Of a stretch of 64,000 nt of DNA, positions 1 to 11,051 are shown piece by piece. Within the stretch, counting starts at the first letter, position 1. Every line of letters begins with the position of its first letter. The notes beneath the pieces were generated by a model. That model was not told the origin of the DNA. It did not search any database and saw only the letters and a program-made list of their open reading frames with translations. This DNA is from Lucinisca nassula. Taxonomy: Eukaryota > Mollusca > Bivalvia > Lucinida > Lucinidae. The position numbers and the translations under genes are program-made. The stretch spans positions 310,001 through 374,000 of the forward strand of contig CAUZLF010000738.1 of the NCBI GenBank assembly GCA_963580285.1. The letters are read 5' to 3'.

Positions 1-43
1 AAGTAACTTGTATCAATTCCTGATCTTTGTTTTACTTCTACTT
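1..43 (+). repeat. 3' end of RT retroelement 'P' (fragment)
   Basis: The first 43 bases match the last part of longer copies that end at 23501 and 49335 and of an inverted copy at 13601-13991. All share TTGTTTTACTTCTACTTT at the end. This is the terminal segment of a retroelement whose reverse-transcriptase coding part is seen at 44076-44725 and 48160-48756. Confidence 0.6.
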
Positions 44-411
44 TGCAAACGACATTACGAACAATTCCATGCATATTCTACGACTGAAATTAATCCGTAT
101 AAAACACCTGAAATTACTCTTTTATTCAATTATCTTCCTGTATCTTGGCTTTCTTATTCATTATTCTGTCATCTTGTATGGCTCCTACATAACCTGTCAA
201 CCCGGTTACACAATGGATTCGTCCAATTTATATATATATATGTTTACTACATAGCAACAATCTCTATCGGCATATCGCAAAACGAGAAATCCGACTCCAT
301 AAGAGGACTCTTTTTCTACCTGTGCTCTTTTGCTCATTTTGGGCGTATATCGTGCCGCATTATACTACTAATCGCGACAGAAGAACCGCCTTGGAACGGT
401 CAGCGGAAGTC
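44..411. other. unassigned AT-rich stretch
   Basis: No convincing gene is seen. An open frame of 140 codons crosses it, but its composition is not protein-like and it runs into the neighbouring SINE. At about 366-410 there is a short piece (GAACCGCCTTGGAACGGTCA) that matches, inverted, the body of retroelement P. Confidence 0.4.
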
Positions 412-572
412 AGAAGCCTCCGTGGTGTAGTGGTTAAGCTAGTTGTAAACCAGGTGTAACAGGATCGATTCCGGTCTTCTCCAGACTTTCGGATGAGTCT
501 TTAAACCGAGGCCCTGTCTCCGTATGACCTTAGCTTTGGTGAGACGTAAAACTCAAACATTCACTCACCCAA
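412..572 (+). mobile_element. tRNA-derived SINE, family A
   Basis: The head is tRNA-like, with an A-box-like TGGTGTAGTGG and a B-box-like GATCGATTCC. It is followed by a central block TTCGGATGAGTCTTTAAACC and a tail GAGACGTAAAAC with CACT-type repeats. Two further copies lie at 6473-6637 (minus) and 57578-57744 (plus), and both have target-site duplications. This copy is diverged in the anticodon-arm region and is not a functional tRNA. Confidence 0.75.
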
Positions 573-1494
573 TTTTACAATATGCATTAGCGGCACCGAT
601 CTATAAATAACTAACACAAGTAGATTCTTTACTACTCGAGTACACACGTGTATATTCGAATGGAAAAACACCGTGTGTAATGGATTTTAAACTGGCCATT
701 CTGGCAAGCTTTTTGTTCCTAATAAGCGTCCTCTCTTTTTCCATTTGTTAAGCGCCCGGGGCGCTAAATGGGAGGAATACGGTAGCAAGACCATGATGTG
801 GAACAGTGCATATTATTTTGAGGTTACAGTCCGCCAAATATTACCAGACTCAATAAAACCGAGTCTGCTATTTTCGTTTATTTGGTGTATTCTTTGCTTC
901 CAAAGGATCTAACTATTCAGAACTTATTTATTCCCATTTCACATTTTTCTAAACATACTTTGTTTGGATAATGCCCCCTCCCCCCACATTTCACATCTGA
1001 TGAAGCTGAAACTTCACGTATAGTTAGACTATGAGATGGAGCAGTGCATATTATATCAAGGTTACAGTCCACCACTAATTGTCAGAGTTATGCTTATATT
1101 ATTTTGCGGTTATGGTCCACCAAATATTACCGACCATGAAAATTTATTGGAGACAGGGAGTTTGAGTCAATGAGGGATATTAATAGTGCCAGTTAAGAAT
1201 ATATGGAGCACATATTGTTCATTGGTTACAATCCACAAACCCAAACTTGTACAACAGTCAGTATATATATTCTTTATCGTACTAATTGCCACGGGCGTAT
1301 AATGCTTCGCTTGCGAAGCTCTTGTTTTAAGTCTATGGTAACTAATGGGCGTGACCAATTTTGACCCAAGGGGCATGGTTAGCAGGATTTAAAAAGGTGA
1401 CCATTTCATGTTGCTACATACTAAATATCTAAGCTCTGGGTCAAAAGAAGAAGAATGGGGCCAAACGTTCTTTGGGGGTATTATCAAAATGGAG
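573..1494. other. no gene seen; four diverged copies of a ~35-bp motif
   Basis: Between about 810 and 1250 a motif like GGTTACAGTCCACCAAATATT recurs four times at irregular spacing (near 820, 1060, 1110 and 1220). No coding potential or known element is recognised. Confidence 0.35.
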
Positions 1495-2104
1495 AACTAA
1501 CTAGAGCCACAGTTAGTGACTATCAAAATGCTGTGTATTCCTGGTACTAGGATGACAATGAAATCATTTCAAGCGAAAATCTAATGGTTCTTCCATGCCA
1601 TAAAGCAGGCATATATAAGTGTGTAGCGAGTTGTAACAATGAAATAGATATATGATATCTAAGCCGTTACATGTATCGGAAAGTCACGGTATCAATGTAA
1701 CTGAGGAACATTGTATGCCTGTTATTGAATCAATGGAGCTGTTGTTTAAGCGTAACGAAGATCATGCCTTTGGTGAAGGTTCATTTGGTAAAGCGTACAA
1801 GGGGTCCTGGGAGCGAACTGAAGTAGCCATTAAGGAAATAAAAACTCAGGAACAAAATAGCAATTCTAAGTAAAATCAGACACCTCAACATTGTTCAGCT
1901 CATGAGTGTTTCATAAGCAAGTCTTCGGTACTTTTTGTGTCAGAATTTATAGATAGCTGTGAACTCGAAGATGCTATATTTGGTAGTACGGAAAAAGATG
2001 TGTTGCAAAGAAAACAGAACATGTATTCAAAACAGATATGTCAAGCGTTGCATACATACATGGAAGAAACCCTCAAATTACACATCAAGACCGTCAAATG
2101 TTCT
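1495..2104 (+). pseudogene. Ig-domain plus protein-kinase pseudogene fragment
   Basis: Around 1500-1650, one frame reads an Ig-fold C-terminal half: a Trp-bearing strand, then AGIYKCVAS, the G-x-Y-x-C pattern of an Ig domain, interrupted by stops. From 1652 the next frame gives a kinase N-lobe with the glycine loop GEGSFGKAYKG and the ATP-anchoring VAIK. After a frame change follow ILSKIRHLNIVQLM (alpha-C helix region), LFVSEFIDSCELEDAIFG (hinge) and, in a third frame, a degenerate catalytic loop THQD. At least three frame breaks and in-frame stops show it is dead. It ends exactly where a LINE 3' tail begins. A VSDIGI peptide just past that LINE (about 2921-2938) could be the DFG-equivalent, but this is weak. 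The order Ig then kinase resembles receptor-type or Ig-kinase proteins; the specific parent gene is not recognised. Confidence 0.6.
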
Positions 2105-2920
2105 TATGATGATTATGATTTCGTGTTTAACGACGCGTCAACCCTATTTGTGTGTCATAAGCGTCAAACGGTTAATGGTTAACGGCAATGAGAATTATGA
2201 GGATATTAAAAGTAAAAAAGTTAGTTTGATATGTATAAAAATCTTAAACAGTTAAATCTTATGAAAAAGTCAAATTTCTTTTAAGAATAAAATAATATTT
2301 TCAAAAGGTACATCTTGAAACAATTGTTACAAAGTGTCAGCTTTGAAGTATAAGTTACGGGACTGTGAAAAGTCTACACATTCAATTAAGATATGATTCA
2401 CAGTGAAATGCTGATCACAGCCTACACAGGAAGGCTGTTCATCACCATTTAAAATATAATTTATGAGTAACTCTAGTATAACTCTAGTATGGCCAACGCG
2501 CAGTCGTGTTAATACTACATCCTCTTTCCTGGAAAACAGTGGAGGAGAGCATTTTGTTCCAACGACAGGTTTAATGGCATGGAGTTTGTTATTTGTTGTA
2601 CGGTCCCATTCGCCTTGCCATTCCGACAAAATGTAACTGTTGATAAATGGTTTAAAATTATTAAAAGGAATTTTAAAAACAGACGGATCAAGGTTGAGCG
2701 ATTCCTTTGCTTTCTTGTCAGCAAACTCATTTCCGACAATACCAATATGGCTCGGAAGCCAACAACACAAGATTCGGTGCGATTTAGAAATTTCATGATG
2801 TTTTTCGATCAGTTTTTGTATTTGAGGATTTTTAGATGATGAATAGTCTAAAGCCTTAAGCACAGAAAGTGAATCAGAAAATATAATTGTTTTTTGAAAT
2901 GATGAAGAACTGATAAAATC
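2105..2920 (-). mobile_element. LINE copy A, 3' fragment (RNase H end)
   Basis: This is a 5'-truncated copy of the I/Nimb-like LINE described at 27146-32818. The open part (2327-2941) covers the RNase H core motifs IFSDSLSVLKAL and CWLPSHIGIVGNEFADKKAK and the C-terminal Cys-rich CVGCDQHFTVNHILIEC. The 3' end is the family's (ATC)n tail, read as GAT repeats on the plus strand, slightly decayed here. It is inserted in the kinase pseudogene. Confidence 0.85.
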
Positions 2921-3404
2921 GTTTCGGATATTGGTATACACTCATCCATATATGCATGTATACCCTGTCACCTTACCCACGCTCACAAATGTACTTTGAC
3001 AGGAGCAGTGCCATGAATTCCCAAAAAATCCGCTCTTATGGACTACTGAGGTGCCTTATACAGGCAACATGCAGAAACCCGAAAATCAGAGGCTCGGGTA
3101 AGTCTTTTTCATCGTTTTATACGTACATATTCGACATCATAATTATAATTTTTGCTCTTTTGGGAGTGCAAATACATCATACACATCACGAAAACACGCC
3201 TATATAATTTCGGACACCCCTTCAACCCCACTTTCATACAGGAAAAGTGGGGGTTTAAGAAAGGGAATATATATTAGTTTTCTTATTTCTGCTAAAACAG
3301 ATTGTGTGTGTACTCAACAGAACCGCCTATCCATTTTCAGCAATCTATATGTTGAACGAAAATAATAAAAAAAAAATATCACATTTTTTCATCGGAATCG
3401 TTTT
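2921..3404. repeat. hairpin MITE family M1 copy plus unassigned flank
   Basis: 3225-3256 is a hairpin (CCCCACTTTC / AAAGTGGGGG). 3285-3352 holds the family M1 signature: TTATTTCTGCT, AACAGATTG, then AGAACCGCCT, then the inverted arm. Other M1 copies lie at 18218-18322, 36282-36372, 47522-47630 and 49432-49560. Nothing is recognised in 2921-3220 apart from the possible kinase remnant at its start. Confidence 0.45.
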
Positions 3405-5953
3405 CAGCTCACCTGTCACGTAGTGACGAGGTGAGCTTTTGGGATCAATTTTTGTCCGTCGTCCGTCCGTCCGTGCGTAAACTTTTTCTTCAAATGACAT
3501 CTCCTCCAAAACCACTAATCGGATTTTGACCAAACTTCACAGGAATGATCCTTAGGTGGTCCCCTTTCAGAGTTGTTCAAATGGTTCCGGTCTGTTGCAC
3601 ATCTAGGTCACAGGAGCCAAAAATAGATTTTTTCACCGAAAACTTAAAAAATCTTCTCTGAAACCACAAGGCCCGGGTCTTTGATATTTGGTATGAAGCT
3701 TCATCTAGTGGACCCCTACCAAGAATGTTCAAATTATAGTGCTGGGGCCCAAAATGCCCCCCGCCCCAGGGCCCTTTGGTTTTACATAGGACTATATAGG
3801 GAAAATCTTTAAAAATCTTCTTCTCTGAAACCGCAAGGCCCATATCTTTGATATTTGGTATGAAGCTTTCAAATTATAGTGCTGGGGCTAAAAATGTCCC
3901 CGCTCCGGGGCCCTTTGGTTTTTCATGGGCTTATATAGGGAAAATCTTTAAAAATCTTCTTCTCTGAAACCGCAAGGCCCAGGTCTTTGCTATTTGGTAT
4001 GAAGCTTCATTTAGTGGACCCCTACCAAGATTGTTCAAATTATAGTGCTGGGGCCAAAAATGCCCCCGCCCCGGGGCCCTTTGGTTTTACATGGGCTTAT
4101 ATAGGGAAAATCTTTAAAAATCTTCTTCTCTGAAACCGCAAGGCCCAGGTCTTTGCTATTTGGTATAAAGCTTCATCTAGTGGACCCCTACCTAGATCTT
4201 TCAAATTATAGTGCTGGGGCCAAAATGCCCCCGCCCCGGGGCCCTTTGGTTTTACATGGGCTTATATAGGGAAAATCTTCTTCTCTGAAACCGCAAGGCC
4301 CAGGTCTTTGATATTTTGGTATGAAGCTTCGTCTAGTGGACCCCTACCAAGATTGTTCAAATTATAGTGCTGGGGCCAAAAATGCCCCCGCCCCGGAGCC
4401 CTTTGGTTTTACATGGGCTTATATAGGGAAAATCTTTAAAAATCTTCTTCTCTGAAACGGCAAGGCCTATATCTTTGATATTAAGCTTCATCTAGTCGAC
4501 CCCTACCAAGATTGTTCAAATTATAGTGAAATGCCCCCGCTCCGGGGCCCTTTGGTTTTACATGGGCTTATATAGGGAAAATCTTTAAAAATCTTCTCTG
4601 AAACCGCAAGGCCCAGGTCTTTGCTATTTGGTATGAAGCTTCATCTAGTGGACCCCTACCTTGATCGTTCAAATAATAGTGCTGGGGCCAAAAATGCCCC
4701 CGCCCCGGGGCCCTTTGGTTTTACCTGGGCTTATATAGGAAAAATCTTTTTTGAAACCGCAAGTCCCAGATCTTTGCTATTTGGTATGAAGCTTCATCTA
4801 GTGGACCCCTACCAAGATTGTTCAAACTATAGTGCTGGGGCCAAAACTGCCCCCGCCCTGGGGCCCGTTGGTTTTACATTGGCTTATATAAGGAAAATCT
4901 TTAAAAATTCTTCTTCTGAAACCACAAGGCCCAGGCCTTAGATATTTGGTGTGAAGTTTCATCTTGTGGACCTCTACCGAGATTGTTCAAATTATAGCCC
5001 TGGGGCCCAAAATCCCCCCGCTCCGGGGCCCTTGGGTTTTACATAGACTTATTTTGGGAAAATCTTTAAAAATCTTCTTCTGTGAAACCACTAGGCCTAG
5101 GTCTTTGGTGTGAAATTTCATCTAGTGGACCTCTATCAAGATTGTTCAAATTATAGCCCTGGGGCCAAAAATGCCCCCGCCCTGAGACCCTTTGGTTTAA
5201 CAAGACTTATATAGGGAAATCTTTAAAAATATTCTTCTCTGAAACTGCAATGCCCATGTCTTTGATATTTGGTATGGAGCTTCATCTAGTGAAATCTTTA
5301 AAAATTTTCTTCTCTGAAACTGCAATGCCCATGTCTTTGATATTTGGTGTGGAGCTTCATCTAGTGGACCTCTACCAAGATTGTTCAAATTATAGCCCAC
5401 AGGCCACAAATACCGCCGCCCCGGGGCCTTTTGGTTTTATATAGACTTATATAGAGATAATCTTTGAAAATCTTCTTCTCTGAAACAGCAAGGCCCAGAT
5501 CTTTGATATTTGGTGTGAAGCTTCATCTGGTGGACCTCTATCAAGATTGCTTAAATTATAGCCCTGAGGCCAAAAATGTCCCCGTGCCGGTACCCACTAG
5601 TTTTACCTAGGCTTATATTAGAAAACTTTAAAAATTTTCTGGTCTGAAACCAGAAGACCCAGATCTTTGATATTTGGCGTGAAGCTTTATCTAGTGGACC
5701 TCTACTGAGATTGTTCAAATTATAGCCCTGGCACCAAAAGTGTCCCCGCGCCACGGCCCGCTAGTTTTACATAGGCTTATATCGGGAAAACCTTTAAAAA
5801 TGTTCTTTTCTGAAACCAGAAGGCCCAGGTCTTTGATATTTGGTATGACGCTTCATATAGTGGACCACTACCAAGTATTTTCAAATTAAAGCCCTTGGGC
5901 AAAGAATGTACTAGAGACACTGATACTCAGGTGAGCGATTCTGGGCCCTCTTG
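3405..5953 (+). mobile_element. composite tandem-repeat element R1
   Basis: It starts after a T-rich flank with a hairpin (AGCTCACCTGTCACGTAG then TGACGAGGTGAGCT), followed by GTCCGTCGTCCGTCCGTCCG. The body is an array of about 165-bp units containing GAAACCGCAAGGCCCAGGTC, GGTATGAAGCTTCATCTAG and GGGGCCCTTTGGTTTTACAT. It ends with CAGGTGAGCGATTCTGGG and CCCTCTTG. No coding capacity: open frames inside are by-products of the repeat. The layout (end hairpins, central tandem repeats, T-rich target) resembles non-autonomous Helentron-like elements, which is inference. Confidence 0.7.
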
Positions 5954-7480
5954 TGTTTTATATTAGGATCACTTTTTGTCTGTCATCCGTGCGTAAACAA
6001 TTTCTTCAAACGACATCTCCTCCTAAACCACTGATCAGATTTTGACCAAACTTCGCAGGAATGATCCATAGGGGATCCGCTTTCAAAGTTGTTCAAATGG
6101 TTCCGGTCTGTTGCACATGTAGGTCACAGGAGCCAAAAATAATTTTTTTTCACCGAAAACTTGAAAAATCTTCTCTGAAACCGCAAGGCCCAGGTCTTTG
6201 ATATTTGGTATGAAGCTTCATCTAGTGGACCACTACCAAGATTGATCAAATTATAGTGCTGGGGCATAAAATGCCCCCGCCCCGTGGCCCTTTGGTTTTA
6301 CATGGGCTTATATAGGAAAATCTTCTTCTTTGAAACCACAAGGCCCAGGTCTTTGATTTTTGGTATGAAGCTTCATCTAGTGTACCCCTACCAAGACTGT
6401 TCAAATTATAGTGCTGGGGCCAAAAATGCCCCCGCCCTGGGGCTCTTTAGTTTTACATGGGCTTATATAGGGAGTGAGTGAGTGTTTCAGTTTTACGTCC
6501 CACCAACAGCTAAGGTCATACGGAGACGGGACCTCGGTTTAAAGACTCATCCGAAAGTCTGGAGAAGCCCGGGATCGAACCTGCGACCCCTGGTTTACAA
6601 GGCGAGTAGCGTAACCACTCGACCACGGAGGCTTCTAGGGCTTATATAGGGAAAATCTGTAAAAATCTTCTTCTCTGAAACTGCAAGGGCGAGGTCTTTG
6701 CTACTTGGTATGAAGCTTCAGCTAGTGGACCTCTACCAAGATTGTTCAAATTATAGCACTGAGGCCAAAAATACCCCCGGCTCGGGGCCCTTTGGTTTAA
6801 CATAGACTTAATGTAGGGAAAATCGTTAAAAATCTTCTTCTGTGAAACCACAAGGCCTAGGTCTGTGATATTTGGTGTGAAATTTCATCTAGTGGACCTC
6901 TATCAAGATTGTTCAAATTATAGCCCTGGGGCCAAAATGCCCCCGCCCCGAGACCCTTTGGTTTTACATAGACTTATATAGGAAAATCTTTAAAAATCTT
7001 CTTTCCTGAAACTGCAAGGCCCATGTCTTTGATATTTGGTATGGAGCTTCATCTAGTGGACCCCTACCAAGATTGTTCAAATTATAGTCCTGGGGTCCAA
7101 AATGCCCCCGCCCCGGGGCCCATTGGTTTTACATGGCCTTATATAGGGAAAATCTTTAAAAATCTTCTTCTCTGAAACCACAAGTCCCAAGTCTTTGATA
7201 TTTGGAATGAAGCTTCATCTAGTGGACCCCTACCACGATTGTTCAAATTATAGTGCTGGGGCCAAAAATGCCCCCACCCCGGGGGCCCTTTGGTTTTTCA
7301 TGGGCTTATATAGGGAAAATCTTTAAAAATGTTCTTCTGAAACTGCAAGGCTTTGCTATGTGGTGTGAAATTTCATCTAGTGGACCCCTACTTAGAATGT
7401 TCAAATTATAGTGCTGGGGCCAAAAGTGCCCCCGCCCCGGGGCCCTTTGGTTTTACATAGACTTAAAATGGGAAATCTTT
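5954..7480 (+). mobile_element. composite tandem-repeat element R2, left part
   Basis: It begins at TTTTATATTAGGATCAC immediately after the CCCTCTTG end of R1, and carries the same about 165-bp unit array. The same R1/R2-type junction is found at 56178-56225. It is interrupted by a SINE (6473-6637) and by a non-repeat segment (7481-9450). Confidence 0.65.
6473..6637 (-). mobile_element. tRNA-derived SINE, family A
   Basis: Minus-strand copy with a well-conserved tRNA-like head (plus-strand view: GGGATCGAACCTGCGACC for the B-box region) and a GTGAGTGAGTG tail. It is flanked by a 14-bp direct repeat GGGCTTATATAGGG at 6459-6472 and 6638-6651, which is part of the host tandem repeat, so the duplication marks a real insertion. 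Confidence 0.85.
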
Positions 7481-7802
7481 ATCAAAGTACTGAAAGTACT
7501 GAGAGGCGGGCGAGTAATGTCATCTATTTACAACGCTCTTTAGTTAAAACTTGAAAAAAATAATGACTAAAGTCTTTTTACGCTCTAGTCACACGTAATT
7601 GCTATTGAATTTATCATTGAGTGTTTTTATCTTCAAACGGGCTATTTCAATAAAAGACCACAGACACGATGCAGGTCTCTAAGAATTTGACTCTTTTTTT
7701 CTAGCTTGAAGAAACTGTTGTTTATTTTTTATTTATTTATTTATTTTATTTACATGCACCTTCCTGTATCTGAGTTAATTTCCATCAACTTTGCTGACAA
7801 TC

Positions 7803-8085
7803 ACATTGTTTGTTTGTTTGTTTGATTTGAGGTCTAATATACCCGTCAACACTGTATAGGTCATTTTTGAGACGCGCTGCTTCCAATTGTGTGGGACTTC
7901 TTCCCGACGTTGAGATGAAAAGACATCTCAAGCCCTGTCGCCCAATGAAACCAATAGGGTTTATAAGCATGGACGGTCCGACTCGCACCGCTTTACCTGG
8001 GCAGGTTTAGGACCTCTAAGCTGTTGGAAGCATCATGCAGCCTATCTATTTCTTCAAGCCCCGATGGGCGGGGGCCGACTGACGA
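7803..8085 (-). mobile_element. SINE-like element, family B
   Basis: Read on the minus strand it ends in a tail of the type GTTGACGGG plus a T-A-A-A block followed by CAAA repeats (plus-strand GTTTGTTTGTTTG at the left edge). Conserved blocks are TTGAGATGAAA, GAAACCAATAGGGTTTATAA and AAGCCCCGATGGGCGGGGGC. Other copies: 10574-10735 and 10778-10820 (pieces), 22113-22412, 34207-34345 (altered), 47815-48105 and 49697-49892. Confidence 0.7.
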
Positions 8086-8142
8086 TCACATATCTATACA
8101 CTGAGGACAACCTACAAATTATCATTCTGTGTATTGAAAACA

Positions 8143-8206
8143 TCAGATATTTCACTCGTGCATCGCACTCGTGATAATACTGATGTTTTCAACACACTCG
8201 TATTCC
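8143..8206. repeat. short inverted repeat
   Basis: GTATTGAAAACATCAG and CTGATGTTTTCAACAC form perfect or near-perfect arms of a hairpin with a loop of about 32 bp. This is the likely core of a small MITE; no second copy was recognised in this window. Confidence 0.5.
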
Positions 8207-9450
8207 GCTGCATTTGATCACTGAGTCGGAGCAAACTTTATTTATACAATTTTATGTTTCCAAATACAATCAAAATACTGAGGGAGGTTGATTTATTAGA
8301 CCAAATTATTCTGCAGTGTCCGGATCCCAAATGGTTTAAATGGCTTAGTCGAAAAGGGAGACATACCAAATCCGACGGAGGAAATGCAAACATAAATAAA
8401 TAAATAAATAAATAAATAAACGAGCCTGTTCATTTTTGTTTTTCATGCTCGAGATAACCTGTGTTAAATAAAATTCTGTTCTGTTCTGTTCCCCCTCTGT
8501 AAAAATGTCTAAGCCTAACGGACACGCCTCCCATTTCCTTTGGAAGTGGGAACATAAGAAGACGCAAAAGAAGTAAAAAAAAGTTTTGCTTAAACCATGT
8601 CAGTCGTTTGACACTTTAATTTCTAAATTAATAGCGTATGCCTCGATCAGATGCTGCGTTTTACGAACTTCAACTTTGACTGATGCAGCTTTATTTGCCC
8701 ATCAGTGCCAAGCGTCCCTTTACTGGGGCATTCGAAAACTCTGAATATCCTGATTACAGGCCTCCGATTGTGGCATCTGATCAGGACCTTCATTATTTGC
8801 TTAAAGCACGGAACTTCATGTAAACTCACAGCGAATAAAATTTCTATTTTGAAAATTTTGAAATTACACTTGTAATTAGACCACTCCAAAGCGGTCGGAA
8901 TACTATGTTTGATGTCGATCAGTACAGAGAAGCGTGTCATCCCTTTCAACCCTGCAGATACCGATTCAGATACAGATACAGATACAAATCTTATAGATCC
9001 AGATCAGACGGCATGTGACAAGCAGCATCTTCAGACGCTACACCGTTTGCCAACTGTCAATGACTTTAACAAAACACCTTTCTATAAGAATTGGTACACT
9101 GAATATCAAAGCTAGAAGGGTTCTGTTCAGAAAACTGAGGGATGAAAGGGAATCAGAAATTGAGGGATGAAAGGGAATGATTTCAAGCATAAACAGCAAC
9201 GGTGTAGAAAAATAGTGCCGGATTTTTTTTACTGCGCTTTTAGAGCAATTTGTTTCGTGAAATCTAATAAACAGGTCTATTTTTAGAACATTATTCATTT
9301 TTCAAACAGTCCGGTCGAACTTGATAGGATTCATTGCGTGTATTGCTTTTTATTTTTTGAGCGGAGGACTACAAGCAGGAATGTCTAAAGAGGTGCACAA
9401 AATCTGATGTACGAGGTGTACGGTGACTATAGACGGGCTAACGCCCGCCT

Positions 9451-10032
9451 AAAAAATCTTTTTCTCTGACACTGCAAGGCCATGTCTTTGATATTTGGTA
9501 TGGAGCTTCATCTAGCGGACCTCTACCAAGATTGAACAAATTATAGCCCTCGGGCCACATATGCCCCCGTACGGGGCCCTTTGGTTTTACATAGACTTAT
9601 ATAGAGATAATGTTTGAAAATCTTATTCTCTGAAACTGCAAGGCCCAGGTCTTTGATATTTGGTGTGAAGCTTCATCTAGTGGACCTTTATCAAGATTGT
9701 TTAAATTATAGCCCTGAGGCAAAAAATGCTCCCGCCCCGGGGCCATTTGGTTTTACATAGGCTTACATGTAGTGAATTTCTTTAAAAAAATCTTCTTCTC
9801 TGAAACCGCAAGGCACAGGTCTTTGATATTTTGTGTGTAGCTTCATCTAGTGGACCTTTGCCAAGATTGTTCAAATTATTCCCTTTGTTGATATTTGGTA
9901 TGAAGCTTCACCTTTTTAGACCTCCCTCAACATTATGCACATTATAACGCTAGGGTCAATAATGGCCCTCCTCGGGCCCACTTGTTACTCTATGGATCAG
10001 GTGAGCGATCCAGGGCCATCATGACCCTCTTG
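9451..10032 (+). mobile_element. composite element R2, right part
   Basis: The about 165-bp unit array resumes and ends with CAGGTGAGCGATCCAGGG, a short hairpin (GGGCCATCATGACCC) and CTCTTG before a T-run. This is the same 3' terminus as at 56186 and 58241. Confidence 0.65.
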
Positions 10033-10134
10033 TTTTTTCTTCTTTTCTTTGTGTGTGAGCGAGGGGGTAGGGAGGGTATATTTGTAATGTGTTTTAATAG
10101 GCATGCTTTCTTATCGAAATGTTCTCTATTCTAG

Positions 10135-10282
10135 GCTAACCAGCTGGAAAACGAAATACGACATAAGGAGGTGGAACATAGGAAGGTGTGTGAGGAAAAC
10201 ACAAGACTTAAACGGAGGGTCGAGTTTTTCCGAGACTCTGATAAGAAACATGGCCGAGAATCTCGCCCCGTTCAAAACCAAG
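10135..10282 (+). CDS. candidate internal exon of a spliced host gene
   Basis: 148 bp bounded by a good acceptor (GTTCTCTATTCTAG) and donor (AAG|GTAAAT). Two frames are open. One gives a Lys/Glu-rich, coiled-coil-like peptide (ANQLENEIRHKEVEHRKVCE and onward) but ends in phase 1. The other (ending LAPFKTK) ends in phase 0 and therefore joins the next exon in frame. I cannot decide between them from sequence alone. Flanking introns are filled with repeats, as expected for a host gene in this genome. No domain is recognised, and upstream exons are not identified. Confidence 0.35.
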
Positions 10283-10324
10283 GTAAATATAAATAAATAC
10301 ATTTGCATATGTTGCTCGGGTTAC

Positions 10325-10457
10325 ATGTGAGACGCCAAGTTCTGCAACTGAAGGTCCGGTGGTTTTTCTCCGGGTACTCCGGGTTTCGCTCACCTCTGTT
10401 TAACGACGGCTCGATATGAGTGAAATTATCTTGAAAGGGCTGTAAAACCAAAAAAAA
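10325..10457 (+). mobile_element. SINE-like element, family C
   Basis: It runs from GTGAGACGCCAAGTTCTGCA to CTTGAAAGGGCTGTAAAACC followed by an A-run. The inverse of the same unit occurs at 35176-35325 (with poly-T first) and a piece at 57373-57448. It lies in an intron of the candidate gene. No tRNA-like head is seen. Confidence 0.55.
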
Positions 10458-10546
10458 ACGAACATTTGCATATTGTTCACATTTAAACCATAAGAGTTTT
10501 CGTAAGATTCATGGTCCCCGTCTGTTGTGCCAGTTTTCTTTATAAA

Positions 10547-10820
10547 TTAAAAAAAAAAAAAAAAAAAAAAAAGGGCGTTTGTTGGAGGTTTAACGTCCCA
10601 GTTGACTTTTTTTTTTGGAGACGTTGATTCCAGTTTGTATGACTTTTATCCGACGACCAGATGAAATGTCATCTCCACCCCTACTACCAACTCAAACCAA
10701 TAGGGTTCATATGTATGGACGGCCAAACTGGCGTTTTTTTGTGCAAACAGATATTGTTGATGGACAAGCATAAACTTTGTTTGATTTGAGGTTTAACGTC
10801 CCCGTCAACACTGTAAAGGT
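10547..10820. repeat. poly(A) run and family B SINE fragments
   Basis: An A-run of more than 20 bases (10550-10572) is followed by a diverged family B piece (10574-10735, with GATGAAATGTCATCTCC and AAACCAATAGGGTTCATA) and a tail piece (10778-10820, TTTGATTTGAGGTTTAACGT). Both lie in the intron between 10283 and 10890. Confidence 0.5.
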
Positions 10821-10890
10821 CATTTTACAAGCATAAACTATATCATTTCTGTCTCGATCTAGCCTTATGATTCCTGTCAAATTATTGCAG

Positions 10891-11051
10891 CAAGACCAGA
10901 TGATCGGAACCATGACGACAATGCTGAACCATATATCAAGCATACATGGCAACCAGGGAACAATTCTGGAGAAGCTAAACACTACTCCTGTTGTTGTTGA
11001 CAAAACAACAACAACAGAAGGCCCTGCTGTTGCTAAAAAGGAAGAGGAAAG
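10891..11051 (+). CDS. candidate exon 2 of spliced host gene
   Basis: 161 bp between the acceptor AAATTATTGCAG and the donor AAAG|GTATAG. The open frame reads QDQMIGTMTTMLNHISSIHG and continues through a Thr-rich stretch (DKTTTTEG) to KKEEE with two bases left over. Those two bases (AG) combine with the first T of the exon at 16152 to make a Ser codon, so phases match without forcing. No known domain; the N-terminal half could be helical. Read with the next two exons it gives a coherent C-terminus. The product is unknown. Confidence 0.45.

Larger units (their letters stand above)
7481..9450. other. unique segment interrupting R2; possible TIR element
   Basis: This non-repeat segment splits the R2 array. 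It holds a family B SINE (7803-8085), an inverted repeat (8143-8206), an AAAT microsatellite (8395-8420) and a CTGTT repeat. Near its ends are AGGCGGGCG (about 7502-7510) and its inverse CGCCCGCCT (9441-9449), a possible 9-bp terminal inverted repeat. No transposase is seen. A 68-codon open frame at 8909-9115 with a short Asp-Thr repeat is not convincing as a gene. Confidence 0.4.

Noticed and set aside
8..430. 140-codon open frame at the window start
   Set aside because: It spans a retroelement tail and a SINE head; composition is not protein-like.
1004..1050. CTGATGAAGCTGAAAC resembles a hammerhead core
   Set aside because: Stem II would be only AGCU with no loop, and no stem I pairing is found on either side.
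3600..7480. Many 60-100 codon open frames with similar peptides on both strands
   Set aside because: They follow the about 165-bp tandem units and shift frame from unit to unit.
8909..9115. 68-codon open frame with an Asp-Thr repeat and its own stop
   Set aside because: The repeat is a GATACA microsatellite; no splice or start context and no recognisable domain.
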